This document shows positions 11,251 to 22,596 of a DNA stretch of 64,000 nucleotides, one piece after another (position 1 is the first letter of the stretch; every line of letters starts with the position of its first letter). The stretch comes from Terebella lapidaria (Eukaryota; Annelida; Polychaeta; Terebellida; Terebellidae), in the NCBI GenBank assembly GCA_949152475.1, contig OX424561.1:30002481-30066480 (forward strand), read 5' to 3'. A program made the position numbers and the translations under genes. The notes below the pieces were generated by a model, which saw only the letters and a program-made list of their open reading frames with translations, searched no databases and was not told the origin of the DNA.

Positions 11251-11795
11251 GTGACTTATGATGATCTGGATTTACCATTTAGAAGGTCATTATGGAATAT
11301 TAGCAAAATCAATATCTCCACGCTGGGTAGGCGAGAATGCCGAGTTGCCCACAAATTGAGTCACTTTGCCGAGTTGCGCACAAGAAATACTGAGTCGCGC
11401 ATAGGAAATGCCGAGGCGCGCTCAAATTAGGCTGTGAACACCACGCTTCGTGCGAAAAGTAAGCAAATAAAGGTAATTTACGTCATCAATATTGGATAAA
11501 TTGCAAGTCTATCCGGATTAATTTTGGTTAATTTGAATGATATCATATGGGAGTGTTTTTTTGTCAATGTAGGTATCAATCTATTACCACCAATAGTCTG
11601 TGGAACTACTTGTTGCGATCCTAGAAGTTCCCTCTACCACATGCGTTGTATTAGGGATTTTTAGTGTCATTTCACTTATTTCGATAACCATAGTTGATAT
11701 CATTATTCAAATGTCAAAGGAAATGTGACTTATGATGATCTGCCTTAACCATTTAGAAGGTCATTATGGAATACTAGCAAAATCAATATCTCGTT
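11113..11795 (+). repeat. Direct duplication, unit about 430 bp
   Basis: The stretch from GTGTTGTTTTGTCAAT through AAAATCAATATCTC (11113-11320) is repeated at 11549-11795 with small differences. The second copy contains a short inserted fragment (11567-11592) matching the end of the dispersed ~200-bp repeat. Between the copies is a small internal repeat of CGAGT-TGCGCACAA type units. Confidence 0.65.
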
Positions 11796-11799
11796 ATTC

Positions 11800-12429
11800 T
11801 CACAACTTTGCTAGTTATGTAGGATCTGTGGATGCAAGTTATGCAAAATATTTGATTTGTATCCTTATTGTATTCAAGAAAATAGATCTAATATAAATTC
11901 ACGTGGACATAAGTCTTCAGGTGGAATCCTTCAAGTATGCTTTTGCAGTATAAATTGAGATCACATTTGAAATACTTGTGTAAACATTCAATCTTCCAAT
12001 ATCTTATTTTATTCTAAAATAATGAATAACGAGAATATTGTAATCCTACAAATAAATAGCACGGCAGATATAATTGGACATGACTTTGATAGTTACACTC
12101 AAATACCTCTTTTTTTAAATTTAAATATTACAAGATGAATCGAACACCTGATATAATGTAAGTATGTATACAACAATGCTTGGAAGTTTTTTGGGGATGT
12201 CTTTACTGAACTGAAAAACACAAAAGGGTCATAATAGACACAAATATTGACTCATAGTGACACAGGGAGATTTTGCAAATTATAACCGAATAGATTGCAA
12301 AAGATATCCTGATTGCAAAAGATTGCAAAAGAACATCTATTAGACCCATGCTGGATGGAACCATGTACGAATATTATACTGGTATTATACTCCAGCATTA
12401 TAGTACCGGAACCACTGTAATATGATTAT
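11800..12429. other. AT-rich spacer without a supported gene
   Basis: I see no exon or element end here. There is a short direct repeat (GATTGCAAAAGATT units near 12293-12330) and a palindrome-like TATTATACTGGTATTATAC near 12372. Confidence 0.5.
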
Positions 12430-12612
12430 GTAGTTAATAACAAACGAACGGTCGGTGTTCATAAGTTTATATTTTGTTGCACAAGCATGATAAATTGATG
12501 ACCTTCATTCCAATTCATGACCCCTCCCTATCCCCCACCCTCTGAAAACAACTATGGGTGCAAAATAATATGTTTACAATGCTTGTGTGTTGTTTGCAAT
12601 GCAATAGACGTG
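12430..12612 (-). other. 3' region of Ly6-type gene 2, displaced by insertions
   Basis: This stretch matches 8225-8460 downstream of gene 1: GTTAATAACAAAC, GATGACCTTCATTCCAATTC and CAAAATAATATGTT in the same order. In gene 1 it directly follows the stop codon region. In gene 2 it is separated from the stop (13882) by about 1.2 kb holding a retroelement tail and a MITE. The AATAAA of gene 1 is AATATA here. Confidence 0.65.
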
Positions 12613-12779
12613 GAATCATTACCGAGTATTAAGTTTTCTGAGCGAACAAAACAGGGTCCGTTATCCAATTATAGTAGTATCTTTATTTCAGACAATCAAG
12701 TGAATACATAAATGATGTCCATATCAGTGATATGTATAGAAAATCAACACGAGTAAAATAAATAAAAGCAACATCGTCA

Positions 12780-13260
12780 CTACATAATCTCATAGCCCGG
12801 GGGCAGAAAGTCATATCAGGCATACGAAATGAGAGAAAACAAGAATGACAGGGAAACTCATGAACCCCCTGAAATGGCCATTAGGAGGTGAAATCAGCTG
12901 TTCCGGAAAGAGTGAGCATTTCCTGCCCCACTAGTGGCACCCGCCATGAATTCCCAAAAATTAACATGAAAATAGATCTAGTTGCATGGCAGACATGGAT
13001 TTGGTGTATTTATCAACCACATCATGATGACGTCCATAGAGTTTCTTAGAGGTAGCTATAAGCCTTGGTAAAACATATCCTTGTCGCAGCAGTTTAGAGA
13101 CTAGCTGGGCACTTCCATAAACAAAGTCCTCATATTTTTGCAACTAGCTCTGGAATAGCGTATAAGATGAGAAACAAACACACAATATGCTGGTGACATG
13201 GGAATGTTGCTGCTTAGAAAAGGGAAATTGACTATGGAATAATTGAAATTATCACGTTTG
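12780..13260 (-). pseudogene. Reverse-transcriptase polyprotein tail, better preserved copy
   Basis: Minus-strand translation gives FPFLSSNIPMSPAYCVFVS followed by LIRYSRAS, then with a frame change YEDFVYGSAQLVSKLLRQGY, a TSKKLYGRHHDVVDKY stretch and a stop. The non-coding part after it, with GAGGCAGG- and GAGTGAGCAT-type sequence, matches 42975-43240 in opposite orientation. It is a 5'-truncated, frameshifted retroelement copy inserted downstream of Ly6-type gene 2. No catalytic reverse-transcriptase motif remains. Confidence 0.7.
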
Positions 13261-13410
13261 TCATATAATCTAGTTGACAGGTTAGAATTTTGTCGCACAA
13301 AATTTTGTTGCACAAATTTTGTTGCACAGACTCCAGAAACTACATTGCAACCAGTACAGTAAACAGTGTATGCCTGGACGATACAATACATTACAATACA
13401 ATACATTTAA

Positions 13411-13827
13411 GGTAGTCCGCTCCAAACAGTGAGAGAAGGGGGTCAAAGGGTTTTTAAAAATAAATACCTGTATCAACATAATCTAGAGCTTCAAAATGAT
13501 ATAGTTTATACAGTAACTGTTCAGCATCCTAAAACTGAAAAGAAAATAGGGGGTCACCGTGTCCGTTTGCATGGAAAACACGATGCAAGATGTGAATATG
13601 GACAAAAAAATGTGCAAAAATGCCAGAATTTATGTCATTTCAGGTAAATATGTGTGATTTTGATTGAAAATGTAGAAGAAACGAGCACGGTGACCCCCTA
13701 TCTTCTTTTCAGTATTAGGATGCTGATCACTTACTCTATAAAATAATGTCATTTTGATGAGATAATATTCAAGAAATGACTTTTAAATTTTGACTCTCCG
13801 TTACCTCACTGTTTGTAGCGTACTACG
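13411..13827. mobile_element. TTAA-flanked MITE, copy 1
   Basis: The 417-bp element is bounded by TTAA on both sides (13407-13410 and 13828-13831). Its ends GGTAGTCCGCTCCAAACAG and, reversed, CGTAGTACGCTACAAACAG form terminal inverted repeats. Pairing continues inward for most of the length (CAGCATCCTAAAACTGAAAAG against CTTTTCAGTATTAGGATGCTG), so it can fold into one long hairpin. A second copy is at 36122-36540. TTAA duplication suggests mobilisation by a piggyBac- or Kolobok-type transposase, which is not present here. Confidence 0.85.
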
Positions 13828-13881
13828 TTAACGAATTCAGACAGAATGATAAAGTTTCATCTGACTCTATTGGTGTCTTCC

Positions 13882-15434
13882 TCAATTCAATAGATTTGCC
13901 ATATACAACACAATGTTGACGATGATGATGCCTCGTTCAGGGTCAAAGGACGCCGCCCCGTCACCCATTCCACCGTCGCCATCTCGTCCGTCGTCGCCAT
14001 CGAAATCTGTCCCTCCGTTGCAAAGGTCGGTGTTGCAGACGCAAACTGCTGTGTGATCACCGTCAACGTCAACTGAATGGCTGCCTAGGACTTGAGCTGG
14101 CTCGCTTCCAAATGCACCCCTGCCAAACGTGTAAGTCCCATCTGATGAAGAAAGGATATGCGGGCGATCATGATTCCCTGACTCCAGAAACTACATTGCA
14201 ATCAGTACAACTAACAGTGTATCCTTGGACGAACGCTACTTCATGCAACTATTCCAGGCAGGTGATGTAATCGTATTCTAGGCACCTCTCCCAATGAATT
14301 GTCACACTTTTTAGCTCCGCTACGCAAATTGCAGCGGAGCTTTAGCGATACCGTGTTGTCCGGCGTCGGCCTGTTCATCGTCAACTTTTGTTATCTTTGA
14401 AGTTTACAGTCGAAACTTTCTGAAATTTTGCACAAAAATGCCTAAAAATATATTCTAAGATGGAGGTACTTTTAGGTTTCTGATTTTCGCATTTATTCTC
14501 AAAATAGCGGCCATTTTGGAAAAACAGCCATTTTTTTTCTACTTTGGCGTTCATTGTTTGATCAGTTTTGAGATGTTTGTTTCAAAAGACTTAGCTTATA
14601 TAATTTTGTGATGTGTATAAGATTTGTTGCCCTTGAATCGCCGGTCTTTGTGTGGCGGCCATTGGGATTTTTCGATGGGTCGGCGAAAAAGTTTGTTTGT
14701 CCCAAAACAAGTCACCATTCGTTTTAAGCCATTTCCAGCCAAAAAAAACATTTTTTTTCTCCTTTGGAAAAAATTTGGTACTTGCCCTTTTCTCCTTTGA
14801 AAAAAAATTTGGAAATTGCCCTCAGCGGCCTAAACACTCCCACCCAGAAATATCTTTGTATTATGAACATATAGAAAATGAAGTCAAAGTAAAAAAATGC
14901 TACTTTTTGACAAGCATTTGGATCAAATTTGGAATTGTAGCGCTCGAGACCGAGAGGCCTTTTATCAATATATATATATATGATGATTTATACAAAACTG
15001 AACAGTACATGTAAATTGTGTACGCATATAAATCGTCGTGCACATGTACGAACACATGGGAAAACTCCGGTTTTGAGGCTCACATCGCAGTTCCATGCAT
15101 TTCACACGAATCACTGAACTACTTTATCCTCAATACCCATTACAAGTCTTTTCCGTCACATGTGTACATATTCAGATTAAGTACCATCGCAATTTCACAA
15201 AATCTGTTATTCATCCTGCCACCTTCGAAACTTACCATCTGAGTCAGAGTTGTCTTTGGTCTTAAAACAGTATGCTCCATGAGTAATGATGAGCCCACTT
15301 GGATAGAAAGGATCACCACATCCACTGTCAACGAGTGACGCACAGAGGTAACATCTGACTGCCCAGGCACTGGGCAAGAACGTGGAGCCCACAAATAGTA
15401 AGAGAAGATAACCGGCGTTCACTGGCGGGATCAT
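13882..15434 (-). CDS. Ly6/uPAR-type three-finger protein, GPI-anchored (gene 2)
   Basis: Coding exons 15434-15236 and 14141-13882; the intron (15235-14142) has GTAAGT donor and CCTTTCTTCATCAG acceptor, phase 1, at the same site as in gene 1. The predicted protein is 152 aa. A signal peptide (YLLLLFVGSTFLPSAWA) is followed by VRCYLC and a first half almost identical to gene 1 (SGCGDPFYPSGL). The end is VCVCNTDLCN, a short GDDGRDGDGG stalk and a hydrophobic tail ending MANLLN. The fifth cysteine of gene 1 (within SLQCDS) is absent: the aligned stretch is VLGSHS, leaving seven cysteines and one unpaired partner. The frame is open, so the gene may be active with a changed fold or may be decaying. 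The intron holds a dispersed repeat (14308-14990). A leader acceptor lies at 15469-15470. Confidence 0.82.
14308..14990 (+). repeat. Dispersed GGCGGCCATTTT-type repeat in the intron of Ly6-type gene 2
   Basis: It begins with the terminal hairpin TTTTTAGCTCCGCTACG paired with GCAGCGGAGCTTTAG, followed by a CGTCGGCCTG-type stretch and TTTGAAGTTTACAGTCGAAA. It continues with GCGGCCATTTTG and GTGTGGCGGCCATTGGG. It lies antisense to the gene and accounts for most of the intron's extra length relative to gene 1. Confidence 0.7.
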
Positions 15435-15779
15435 CTTCAGCAAAATTTGAAAGGATCACTAAGTTTACCTGAATAAAAAATATGATAAAAATATACTATA
15501 TTAGAATAAATTGTATCGACATAATACTACTATTGCATCGAGAAAGATATAAATCTAAATTGGCATTCGCGTTGAAGATAAATCCAACCAAACATATGAA
15601 TATATTATGTGAAGTCACAGTGACGTTTTTTTTAGTTTTATTCTGTATAATACAAATAATACTGTGTAGTTGTTTCTACTGTATAATGATCAAATCGGTA
15701 GACAACGGCCCATGAAATGCGGCATTGATAGTCACCATGGTTACATCAATATTTCACAATATATATATTCGGCTTATAT

Positions 15780-15862
15780 ATATTCGGAATTGTGATATTC
15801 AATATTCGGATTTTGCCTGTCCGGATTCGTTTTTTTTTTTCGGGGCTGACTGACTTTTATAG
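15780..15862 (-). promoter_or_regulatory. TATA promoter of Ly6-type gene 2
   Basis: CTATAAAA on the minus strand (15862-15855) sits in sequence homologous to the gene 1 promoter (GACTGACTTTTATAGGGACTGA on plus). The first-exon donor seen at the other three copies is not conserved. AATATATATATTC repeats occupy that place, and the nearest GT (GATGTAACC, about 15743) is a weak donor, so the transcript structure of gene 2 is less certain. Confidence 0.55.
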
Positions 15863-17063
15863 GGACTGATGGATTTGTCTACGATGGCTGACCCCTTTCG
15901 ATTTCGCGCTCATTTTGGTCGTCTGAACATGTACACGAGCACCTACTGATTGCCAAGGATAACGCAGAGCCAAACAGGGCAATAAACTCGAAACATTGGC
16001 GTGTAAGAACACTTCAAAGTACTAAAATGAAAATATTGAAGTGATGAAATCAAACCACTCAAATTGATCACCGCTCGTACAGTGACCGACTCTTGAACAT
16101 GCACATAAACCAACCCCTTGTCGTGTTTATACATATATTTATATATAAACCAACCCCTTGAGGGGCGTATATTTATTGGTTGACAACTTAAATGGCTGAT
16201 TCTATATTGATTTTGTTAACCATGCGCAACGCAGATGTGGAGAAAAAATTTACAAAGTATGTCACCCCCCCCCCTCTAATTCCCCAAGATGAGATCATCT
16301 CACTGATCTCCACGGAAAATAATAAAACTTTATGACACTTACTCTTTTCCATTTGCACGGATTTGCATACCCCAAAACCATTCATGTATGTTGTAGCAGT
16401 AGACATGTATTCAGTTAACATATCTGATATAAGACATAAATATAAGATATTTTATAATTATCGTTTGTAGTGAAGATAGGTTTGTTGAGCTTGGTTTGAA
16501 GTCCACATTGTGTTTGCCGGTAGGGAATCCACTATCACACAAACTTTTAATCTTGTTTAGAACTGTACCCGAAATGTTTGAAATTATGTAATAACCTTTA
16601 CAACTGGACTGCAAAGGTGTGGACATGTAACAGACCGCCGCGGGTGAGGAGTGGACGAGGTGGAGATGAAGAAAAAAACTTTTACTTTTTGAGGAAATTG
16701 ACTCACTCGAACTGATAACGAGGCTCGCAGAGTTCACGACCCGACCCAACATAAGGAGGCCGGGTCATGACCCCTGCTGATCCAAATAGAACCCCGGGAA
16801 GCGTGAATGTTTACATCGAAACCCTACCGGCTGTGAATAAACAAACTCAATTCTAAATACAATTAAGTCATTGTTCTTAATTGTTTATTAAACGTCATTT
16901 CCTGAACTAAAATAAATATGGTGAGTGAAAGTTTGTTATTCACAGATAATACGTCATTCATATCAAGGAAGTCCAACGTATTGACAATGTCAACTTCTTG
17001 TACCTTTTCAGCAGAATCCTTGTAGTGTTTGACAAATTACATGTGTAAAAGTTATCACTTATT

Positions 17064-17235
17064 GTGGGGGCAGGTAGCGCAGTCAGTTGAGGCGCACGCC
17101 TCGTTACCAGCAGGTTGCTGGTTCAAGTCGGGATCCGGCGCTGTTTTGCTGACTGTCTAACACCCTTGGGCAAGGTGTATGTCACAATGTGTATCGGTTC
17201 ACTCAGTTGTTTAAATGAGTACACGAAGAGTTGAT
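17064..17235 (+). repeat. tRNA-derived SINE
   Basis: The head is tRNA-like, with an A box (TAGCGCAGTCAG, about 17074) and a B box (GGTTCAAGTC, 17120-17129) at the spacing of an RNA polymerase III promoter. The body has CCCTTGGGCAAGGTG and a CACTCAGTTGT-TTAAATGAGTAC stretch, resembling conserved SINE core tails seen in many animals. Compared with the other upstream blocks it is an insertion between GTTATCACTTATTG and TTGATGATAGG. Confidence 0.75.
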
Positions 17236-17472
17236 GATAGGATATTTTTACAACGGCATTTACCATTCTGAACGAAAAAAAACAATTGAGTGGTGTAGTT
17301 TATCAATTATTGATCAGATAATCGACGGGTGAAAACCAGAAGGTCGTAAGCGTGTAATCCCGTTTTTTCACCGTTCGATGCAACAGGCGACCTTCCACTT
17401 CTTTCAAGTCCAGAAAATCAGCAAAAAATTTCACTTCATAGGGAACGGCTTTGTTTTGGAGTTTCGAATTAA

Positions 17473-18552
17473 AGAGCATGTGTCACGAAAATTGGGTATT
17501 GGGTTTTTCTGTGTATGTGAAAGCACAATTTGAACTGAATAAAACGGTCTTTACAGCATATTGATATCATGATTTCTTCCAAAGTTATGGCACTTCAAAC
17601 ATTTACATATTCACAGAATCTGACAACAGAATCTGACAGCTAATTAATATGCAAATGAGATGTGTGATGTCATCCACAGACTGGTTTTTAATTATACATT
17701 TTAAAATGGAATAATGAGAATGTTTCTTTTCATAATTGTTCACCAGAACCCACTTTTTATGTTTCATGGTTAAAATAGTCAGTGATTTCATGAAATTTTT
17801 GGTTACCATGGCAACCATTGGCCGGCTGGGTCCCTTAGCAACCATGGTTGCTAAGGTCAATATCTAATTAAAAACAGGACATACAGGAATGAAACTATTT
17901 CAGACAATGAATAATGACAATATATTGTGGAATATATCAGCAAAATGTTTGAACACAACACTTAGCAACCAATAAAGGCATTGGAAACCAGTGGTAATGG
18001 TATCCATTCACTTGCAATGGCTTTAAACATTGGTGATTTCTCAGGCCTGTATCGGTTGCTATGGTGTGTAGTTGAACAATTTGTTTATTAATTCCACTAG
18101 ATATTGTCATTATCTCGTTATTTGTGTTGGTTTCATACTTTCATTCCGTGTTTTGACGTTAATATTAGCCTTAGCAACCACGTTGCTAAGGCCCAAATCA
18201 GCCTATTGGTTGCCATGGCAACCAAGATTGGCATGCACTCACTGACTATTCCTACTGGACAATATTTCTGATAGGTGTTGGTGACCAAATGTGAACATAA
18301 AAAACTCCATTTTGTCATGTTAAGACACCTAATTAAAAACCAGTCTGTCAATGACGTCACACATCTCATTTGCATATTAATTAGTTGTCAGATTCTGTTG
18401 TCAGATTCTGTGAATATGTAAATGTTTGAAGTGCCATAACTTTGGAAGAAATCATGATATCAATATGCTGTAAAGACCGTTTTATTCAGTTCAAATTGTG
18501 CTTTCACATACACAGAAAAACCCAATACCCAATTTTTAGTGGCACATGCTCT
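17473..18552. mobile_element. Palindromic TTAA-flanked DNA element
   Basis: TTAA flanks both ends (17469-17472 and 18553-18556). The terminal inverted repeats begin AGAGCATGTG and run for some 400 bp, including GGGTATTGGGTTTTTCTGTG and CAGAATCTGACA arms. The centre still carries paired blocks (CCTTAGCAACCA, GGTTGCCATGGCAACC), so nearly the whole 1080 bp is self-complementary. No coding frame is recognised. TTAA duplication points to a Kolobok- or piggyBac-type source. It lies 1.6 kb upstream of the gene 2 promoter. Confidence 0.8.
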
Positions 18553-18556
18553 TTAA

Positions 18557-18987
18557 GGAATCCATTCCGATGGAGCAATTATGGCTGACGGAGTGCATGG
18601 AATCCACCCGTAGGACAAACGTACCAGACATGCGCAACATTTCACATGGAAGATACAGAAAACATTACGAGGCGACGACGAATACATAATACACTCATAC
18701 TATATATATTCGTATATTCAACCCGTAAATACCTGCTTGTACGAATATGTCCATGGTACTTGAGGTACTAGAGGTACTTGAGGTCAAGGACATCTAGCTA
18801 TAGGTTCTGTATGGTGTAAATGCGACCCTGAACTTTTTCTTGTTATGAACTCCAGTGTACTCCACACTCCACAGCACTCTCAGTTCAGAGAATGGCATCC
18901 TGGGAGAAGGTCTAAATTTGGATTGAACCTAGCAAATACCATAGCGTCAAATGCCTCTGCTGAGCTATAGGACCTTTAAGTCACCTG
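18557..18987. other. Spacer without a supported gene
   Basis: Nothing recognised beyond ATATATATTCGTATATTC-like simple sequence near 18701 and short direct repeats of GTACTAGAGGTACTTGAGGT near 18763. Confidence 0.4.
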
Positions 18988-19123
18988 CCGTCACGGTGTG
19001 ATTCTGGTGTCCAACAAACATACACCTTTTGTAATATCTGAGTAATTTTAGTTCTGAATGGAGTATTACTCCTGTTAAACGAAAGGTGTTTTTGTTGGCC
19101 ACCAAAATCACCCCGTGCCGACA
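18988..19123. repeat. Short hairpin MITE-like element
   Basis: The arms TCACGGTGTGATTCTGGTG with CCAACAAACATACACCTTT, and their reversed counterparts GGTGTTTTTGTTGGCCACC and AAAATCACCCCGTGCCGAC, pair with few mismatches. Target duplication is not clear, so class and exact ends are open. Confidence 0.55.
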
Positions 19124-19215
19124 CTAGTATATATCTTCTTCCCAATCCGCTTCTTGTGGCTCTGACGGATCGGTTCAGTTGTCATATGATCGCGGTATTC
19201 TTGAATGACTCACAT

Positions 19216-20061
19216 TTACAACATTAGTTCTTTTTTCGGATTGTGGGAGGAGATGTTGTAATTCTTGTAAATTTTCTTTGTATACGGCGAGACACTAGGA
19301 AATCGTCTGGATGGCGAGCAATCCATACATCCTTGTGGCCTGTACACGTTTTGGATATTTCTCAACAACTCCTCAAAATACACAGCTGTCAGCGACTCTA
19401 TATGTTGACGGACTGACGTCCTCGAGAAGGGGCATACATACAACACAAAAATCACAGTACCAAACATAAAGTAAACTCAACATATACTTACCTTGAGCAG
19501 AGAGTGTAGAACACTCTCTGACATGAGTGTAACAAACGGGGGTTTTTCCCACTTGCACCGTGTTGCTCGACGGATGCATTACATGCTACACAAAAATCAA
19601 CAAAAAGAAGCAAAATTCTTCTTTCACCACACTTGTCCTATTATCCGTGTAAGTGTCATGTATGTTTGTAGAAACATAAAAATAAACGTAATTTTACCAC
19701 CAAAACAAAACAAAAATGATGAAGGACAAGTGTTGACGCTTCCACAGATCTGTGGTTTGCAGGGTATGGTAGATAGTTATCGAACCATTGTCTAGTGTAC
19801 CCAAGAAAAATGGCTTGCATTCTCGTCTTCTGGAATCCTGGACCTCCAGATAGTAAGTGTACTTCGATGCCGCCTCCGTTTTCATCTTTGTGTTCCTGTC
19901 TTCTTGTAAGTATCCTGTTTTAGCAACATTGCCGACAATCCAATCTCTTTGCTTCTGATGGCCCATGCTCCAAAAATGCCCAAATATCTGTTGTCGTTCC
20001 TTCTCAATCTTCCTCAATCTTCCACACTCATGTGGCCATTTCCGACATACGACTGGACGTT
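19216..20061 (-). pseudogene. Degenerate transposase-like gene with Cys/His-linked HFWSMG domain
   Basis: Minus-strand translation shows CRKWPHECGRLRKIEKERQQ, then IFGHFWSMGHQKQRDWIVGNV, a basic stretch, CKPFFLGTLDNGSI, and in later segments TSVRQHIESLTAVYFEELL and SPYTKKIYKNYNISSHNPKK. This order resembles a protein family I know from invertebrate genomes, usually listed as uncharacterised and probably transposon-borne: EERxxIFxxFWxLG, QRxFI, CKxFFLxTL, VxxHIxS, then a YxxIFNxxFNxxFHxPKKD stretch. A polypyrimidine acceptor (TTGATTTTTGTGTAG) and a donor (CTCAAG/GTAAGT) bound a middle segment at about 19499-19589, but phases to the next segment do not agree. Key residues of the HIES region are replaced. 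I read it as a dead copy; the catalytic domain is not visible. Confidence 0.5.
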
Positions 20062-22596
20062 ATAGTCTGGTTCGTTGTCTTGCTTGTGGTCAGGTACTCA
20101 CGTCCACAGCTTCGGTTCTCCTTCCTCTGGCGCTACTTCGAACCTTTCTCGGACTGTTCGTTTTTCGGTCCATACACACTTGGGACCAACATGCTCGTTC
20201 ACCGTGGTATTATTAATAACTATCTGCTAGTGCCCCAACAACTTGAGCTTCGGCATTGATGTCCTCTCCCTCAAATACCACACGTCGTGACGTCGTATCT
20301 GAGCCTGTCCCATGTCGCACACATCCAAGACAATGACATCCACTACCAACTGTAAATCTCCCGCCATAAACCATGTTCGTTGTCGACATCACAGATTACC
20401 ACATATCGGTGGGTAACATAGATATCGATATAATACCAGGTGTTGGTACATGAATTCTGAGCAAACGAAATCATGGCAGGCAATCTTAGAATATATACCA
20501 CACTACATTCCTGAAAACATGAACTATATGTCCTGACATAACAATATATACATTTATGTGTAGCGATAGATGGCCGACAAGGACATTTAGACCCCATCAC
20601 TCAGCCCCGAAGCCCTACATCACAGGTGGACGGACAAAGACAATGATTGACATAGCCAGGACAAATAGAACACAGAACAGATAATGGACAGATTCAGAAC
20701 ACTCGCACCAGGTGAGTGCGCATGACCCGAGAACCTGGTCTGATCAGCCTGACCAATCAGAGACCTCCTCTTGAACGGTCACGTGAGCGTCTTGCAAAAG
20801 ACGACGCTATGACAATTGACACTTGGATCAAAGAATTTGGAGGTGAAGCACATGTTTCCGAGATGTCAGAAAATAATATATATTTGGAATATGAAATTTG
20901 CCCGGGGCCATAAGCCGAAAATTGTTGTTACAATACTACATTCGCCATGTTTTTGTTCCACTCCCGTATTCAATAAATCTGCACGTTCATGCATCACATA
21001 CATTGAACCAAGACCAATTGTGAACTTTACGCAAGTGATGGAAATCATCGTCACTGGTCCGACTGTAGAAGTTAGCTTGAAGCTACCAGAAGTCCAACGA
21101 CTCCCTCTCTTGTGCCAGGTGCTGTCCGAGCAAATCTAGGTCTTTTCACCGATCATGCTTAGAAACACAGATTATTGATGAGTTTTCCCGATATGATTTT
21201 TTGAATGTATTTTAGGTACTTGCTAACAGTTGATGACAAGCCGTCACACGTTTGTAATGGTTCTCCGACCACAGTGTTGGGAAGTAAACCTTCCAGAAGC
21301 AGAGGATTTCACCTCCCAAAGTGCACGACCACGCGGTTTGGGAGATGCTGGAGACCACGCTACAGAACTCCTCGGGGATAGTTGCGGAAAGCATCGTCAC
21401 CATCTGCTCCCAGCTCACAGTCCTTCGAGCAAAACCAAAGATCTATTTATAGAAATAGTACGAATGTACTATTAGTACTATATAGTACGAAGTCGACGGA
21501 AATTATCATTTGAACTACAGCGTTGGTAACTAAAGCATGGTTCCAGAAAAAATTGATTTATTATATAAATGTGTATTAGTTATTATGGGGTGCCGACTGA
21601 AACTCATTATTATGGGTTATATCACTAAGTTTAAAGCCCATAAAACTCGGATAATAGTACATGTTATCTGAATGTTCACCTGCTTCTTCTAAATTTATGT
21701 TGTCGTCTAAAGGATTCACGTTGGCACATTATCAAATCATCCTTCTCTTTTGATCATCTGGCAGTTGGACATTACACAAAGCCCGGGCCTTTCTGACAAT
21801 TTGTCGCAGCAATACTGCCACGTGATACCGGGTGGCACTTCAGTCGGGACGGGAGGGGGGGCAATGCATCCAAGGTGGTACCACCAGCTGCTTTAGACAG
21901 AGTGAGAGTACTGCACCATGTATCGCTTCTTATCTATAAATGAGTTGAACAATGAGTCGAAATAGAATCAATTAGTCTATATAATAAAATACATTACTAT
22001 CTTTTAGGGAAATATTCTTACGTATCTAATGCAGGTTAATTATCAATGCTACATGTATAATCACTTTTAGAATTGACAAAATGTATTTATTCTGCAGTAG
22101 CTTTGTTTTGTCTATGGGATGAGAAATCTTTAAAAAAATGGGTCTGAAAATATGTATTACGTGCCTAAATTGAGTTGCCAAATCAAGATTCAAACTCGCG
22201 CCAGTCAATCTCGAATCAATTTTTTCCTCAAAGCGACCTGCCTTGAGGGCGAGTTTTACACACACTCTCATAGCGTCATTGGTATTTGTCTAGATACTGT
22301 AGCAACCGGCAACGTAGGCAGGCCGATCATTCTCTATCCACTCTTTTCATGCACGATTAACGGCAAATCTTTAAGTATCTGTTGGCGAACTGTGCATATT
22401 CCCTATACATTCCCGACTATCTCGAGATGTGCTTCCAAGTTTGCGTGACAAACAAGAATGCTAAATTTGGCTGATTCTAAAATTGATTCCAACTTTAAAT
22501 TATTCATTAACTAATGACCATTTTGTACAATCCACATTTCACCTGCACGGCATCAGTAGTAGCGATAAATAGAGCTCTTAGAAGTAGAGAGCCCTA
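20062..22596. other. Low-complexity-poor spacer, no confident gene
   Basis: Several donor-like sites and short open frames exist on both strands (for example minus 20275-20110 ending CTGTGGAC/GTGAGT, plus 20816-21139, minus 21212-21418), but none shows a domain pattern I recognise. The segment near 21677-21760 (TTCACCTGCTTCTTCTAAATTTATG) is repeated imperfectly at 22774-22820, so part of this is an old duplication. Confidence 0.4.

Larger units (their letters stand above)
15780..17360 (-). repeat. Duplicated upstream block of the Ly6-type genes, copy 2
   Basis: Homologous to 10060-11250 and to the blocks at 50.35-51.27 and 61.5-64.0 kb. It is expanded here by a SINE (17064-17235) and other small insertions, including a C-rich run near 16267 and a stretch at about 16420-16850 not seen in copy 1. 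Confidence 0.6.

Noticed and set aside
12961-13143. Small host gene with YGRHHDVVDKY
   Set aside because: The stretch continues a retroelement tail after a frameshift and matches 2690-3135, so it is not an independent gene.
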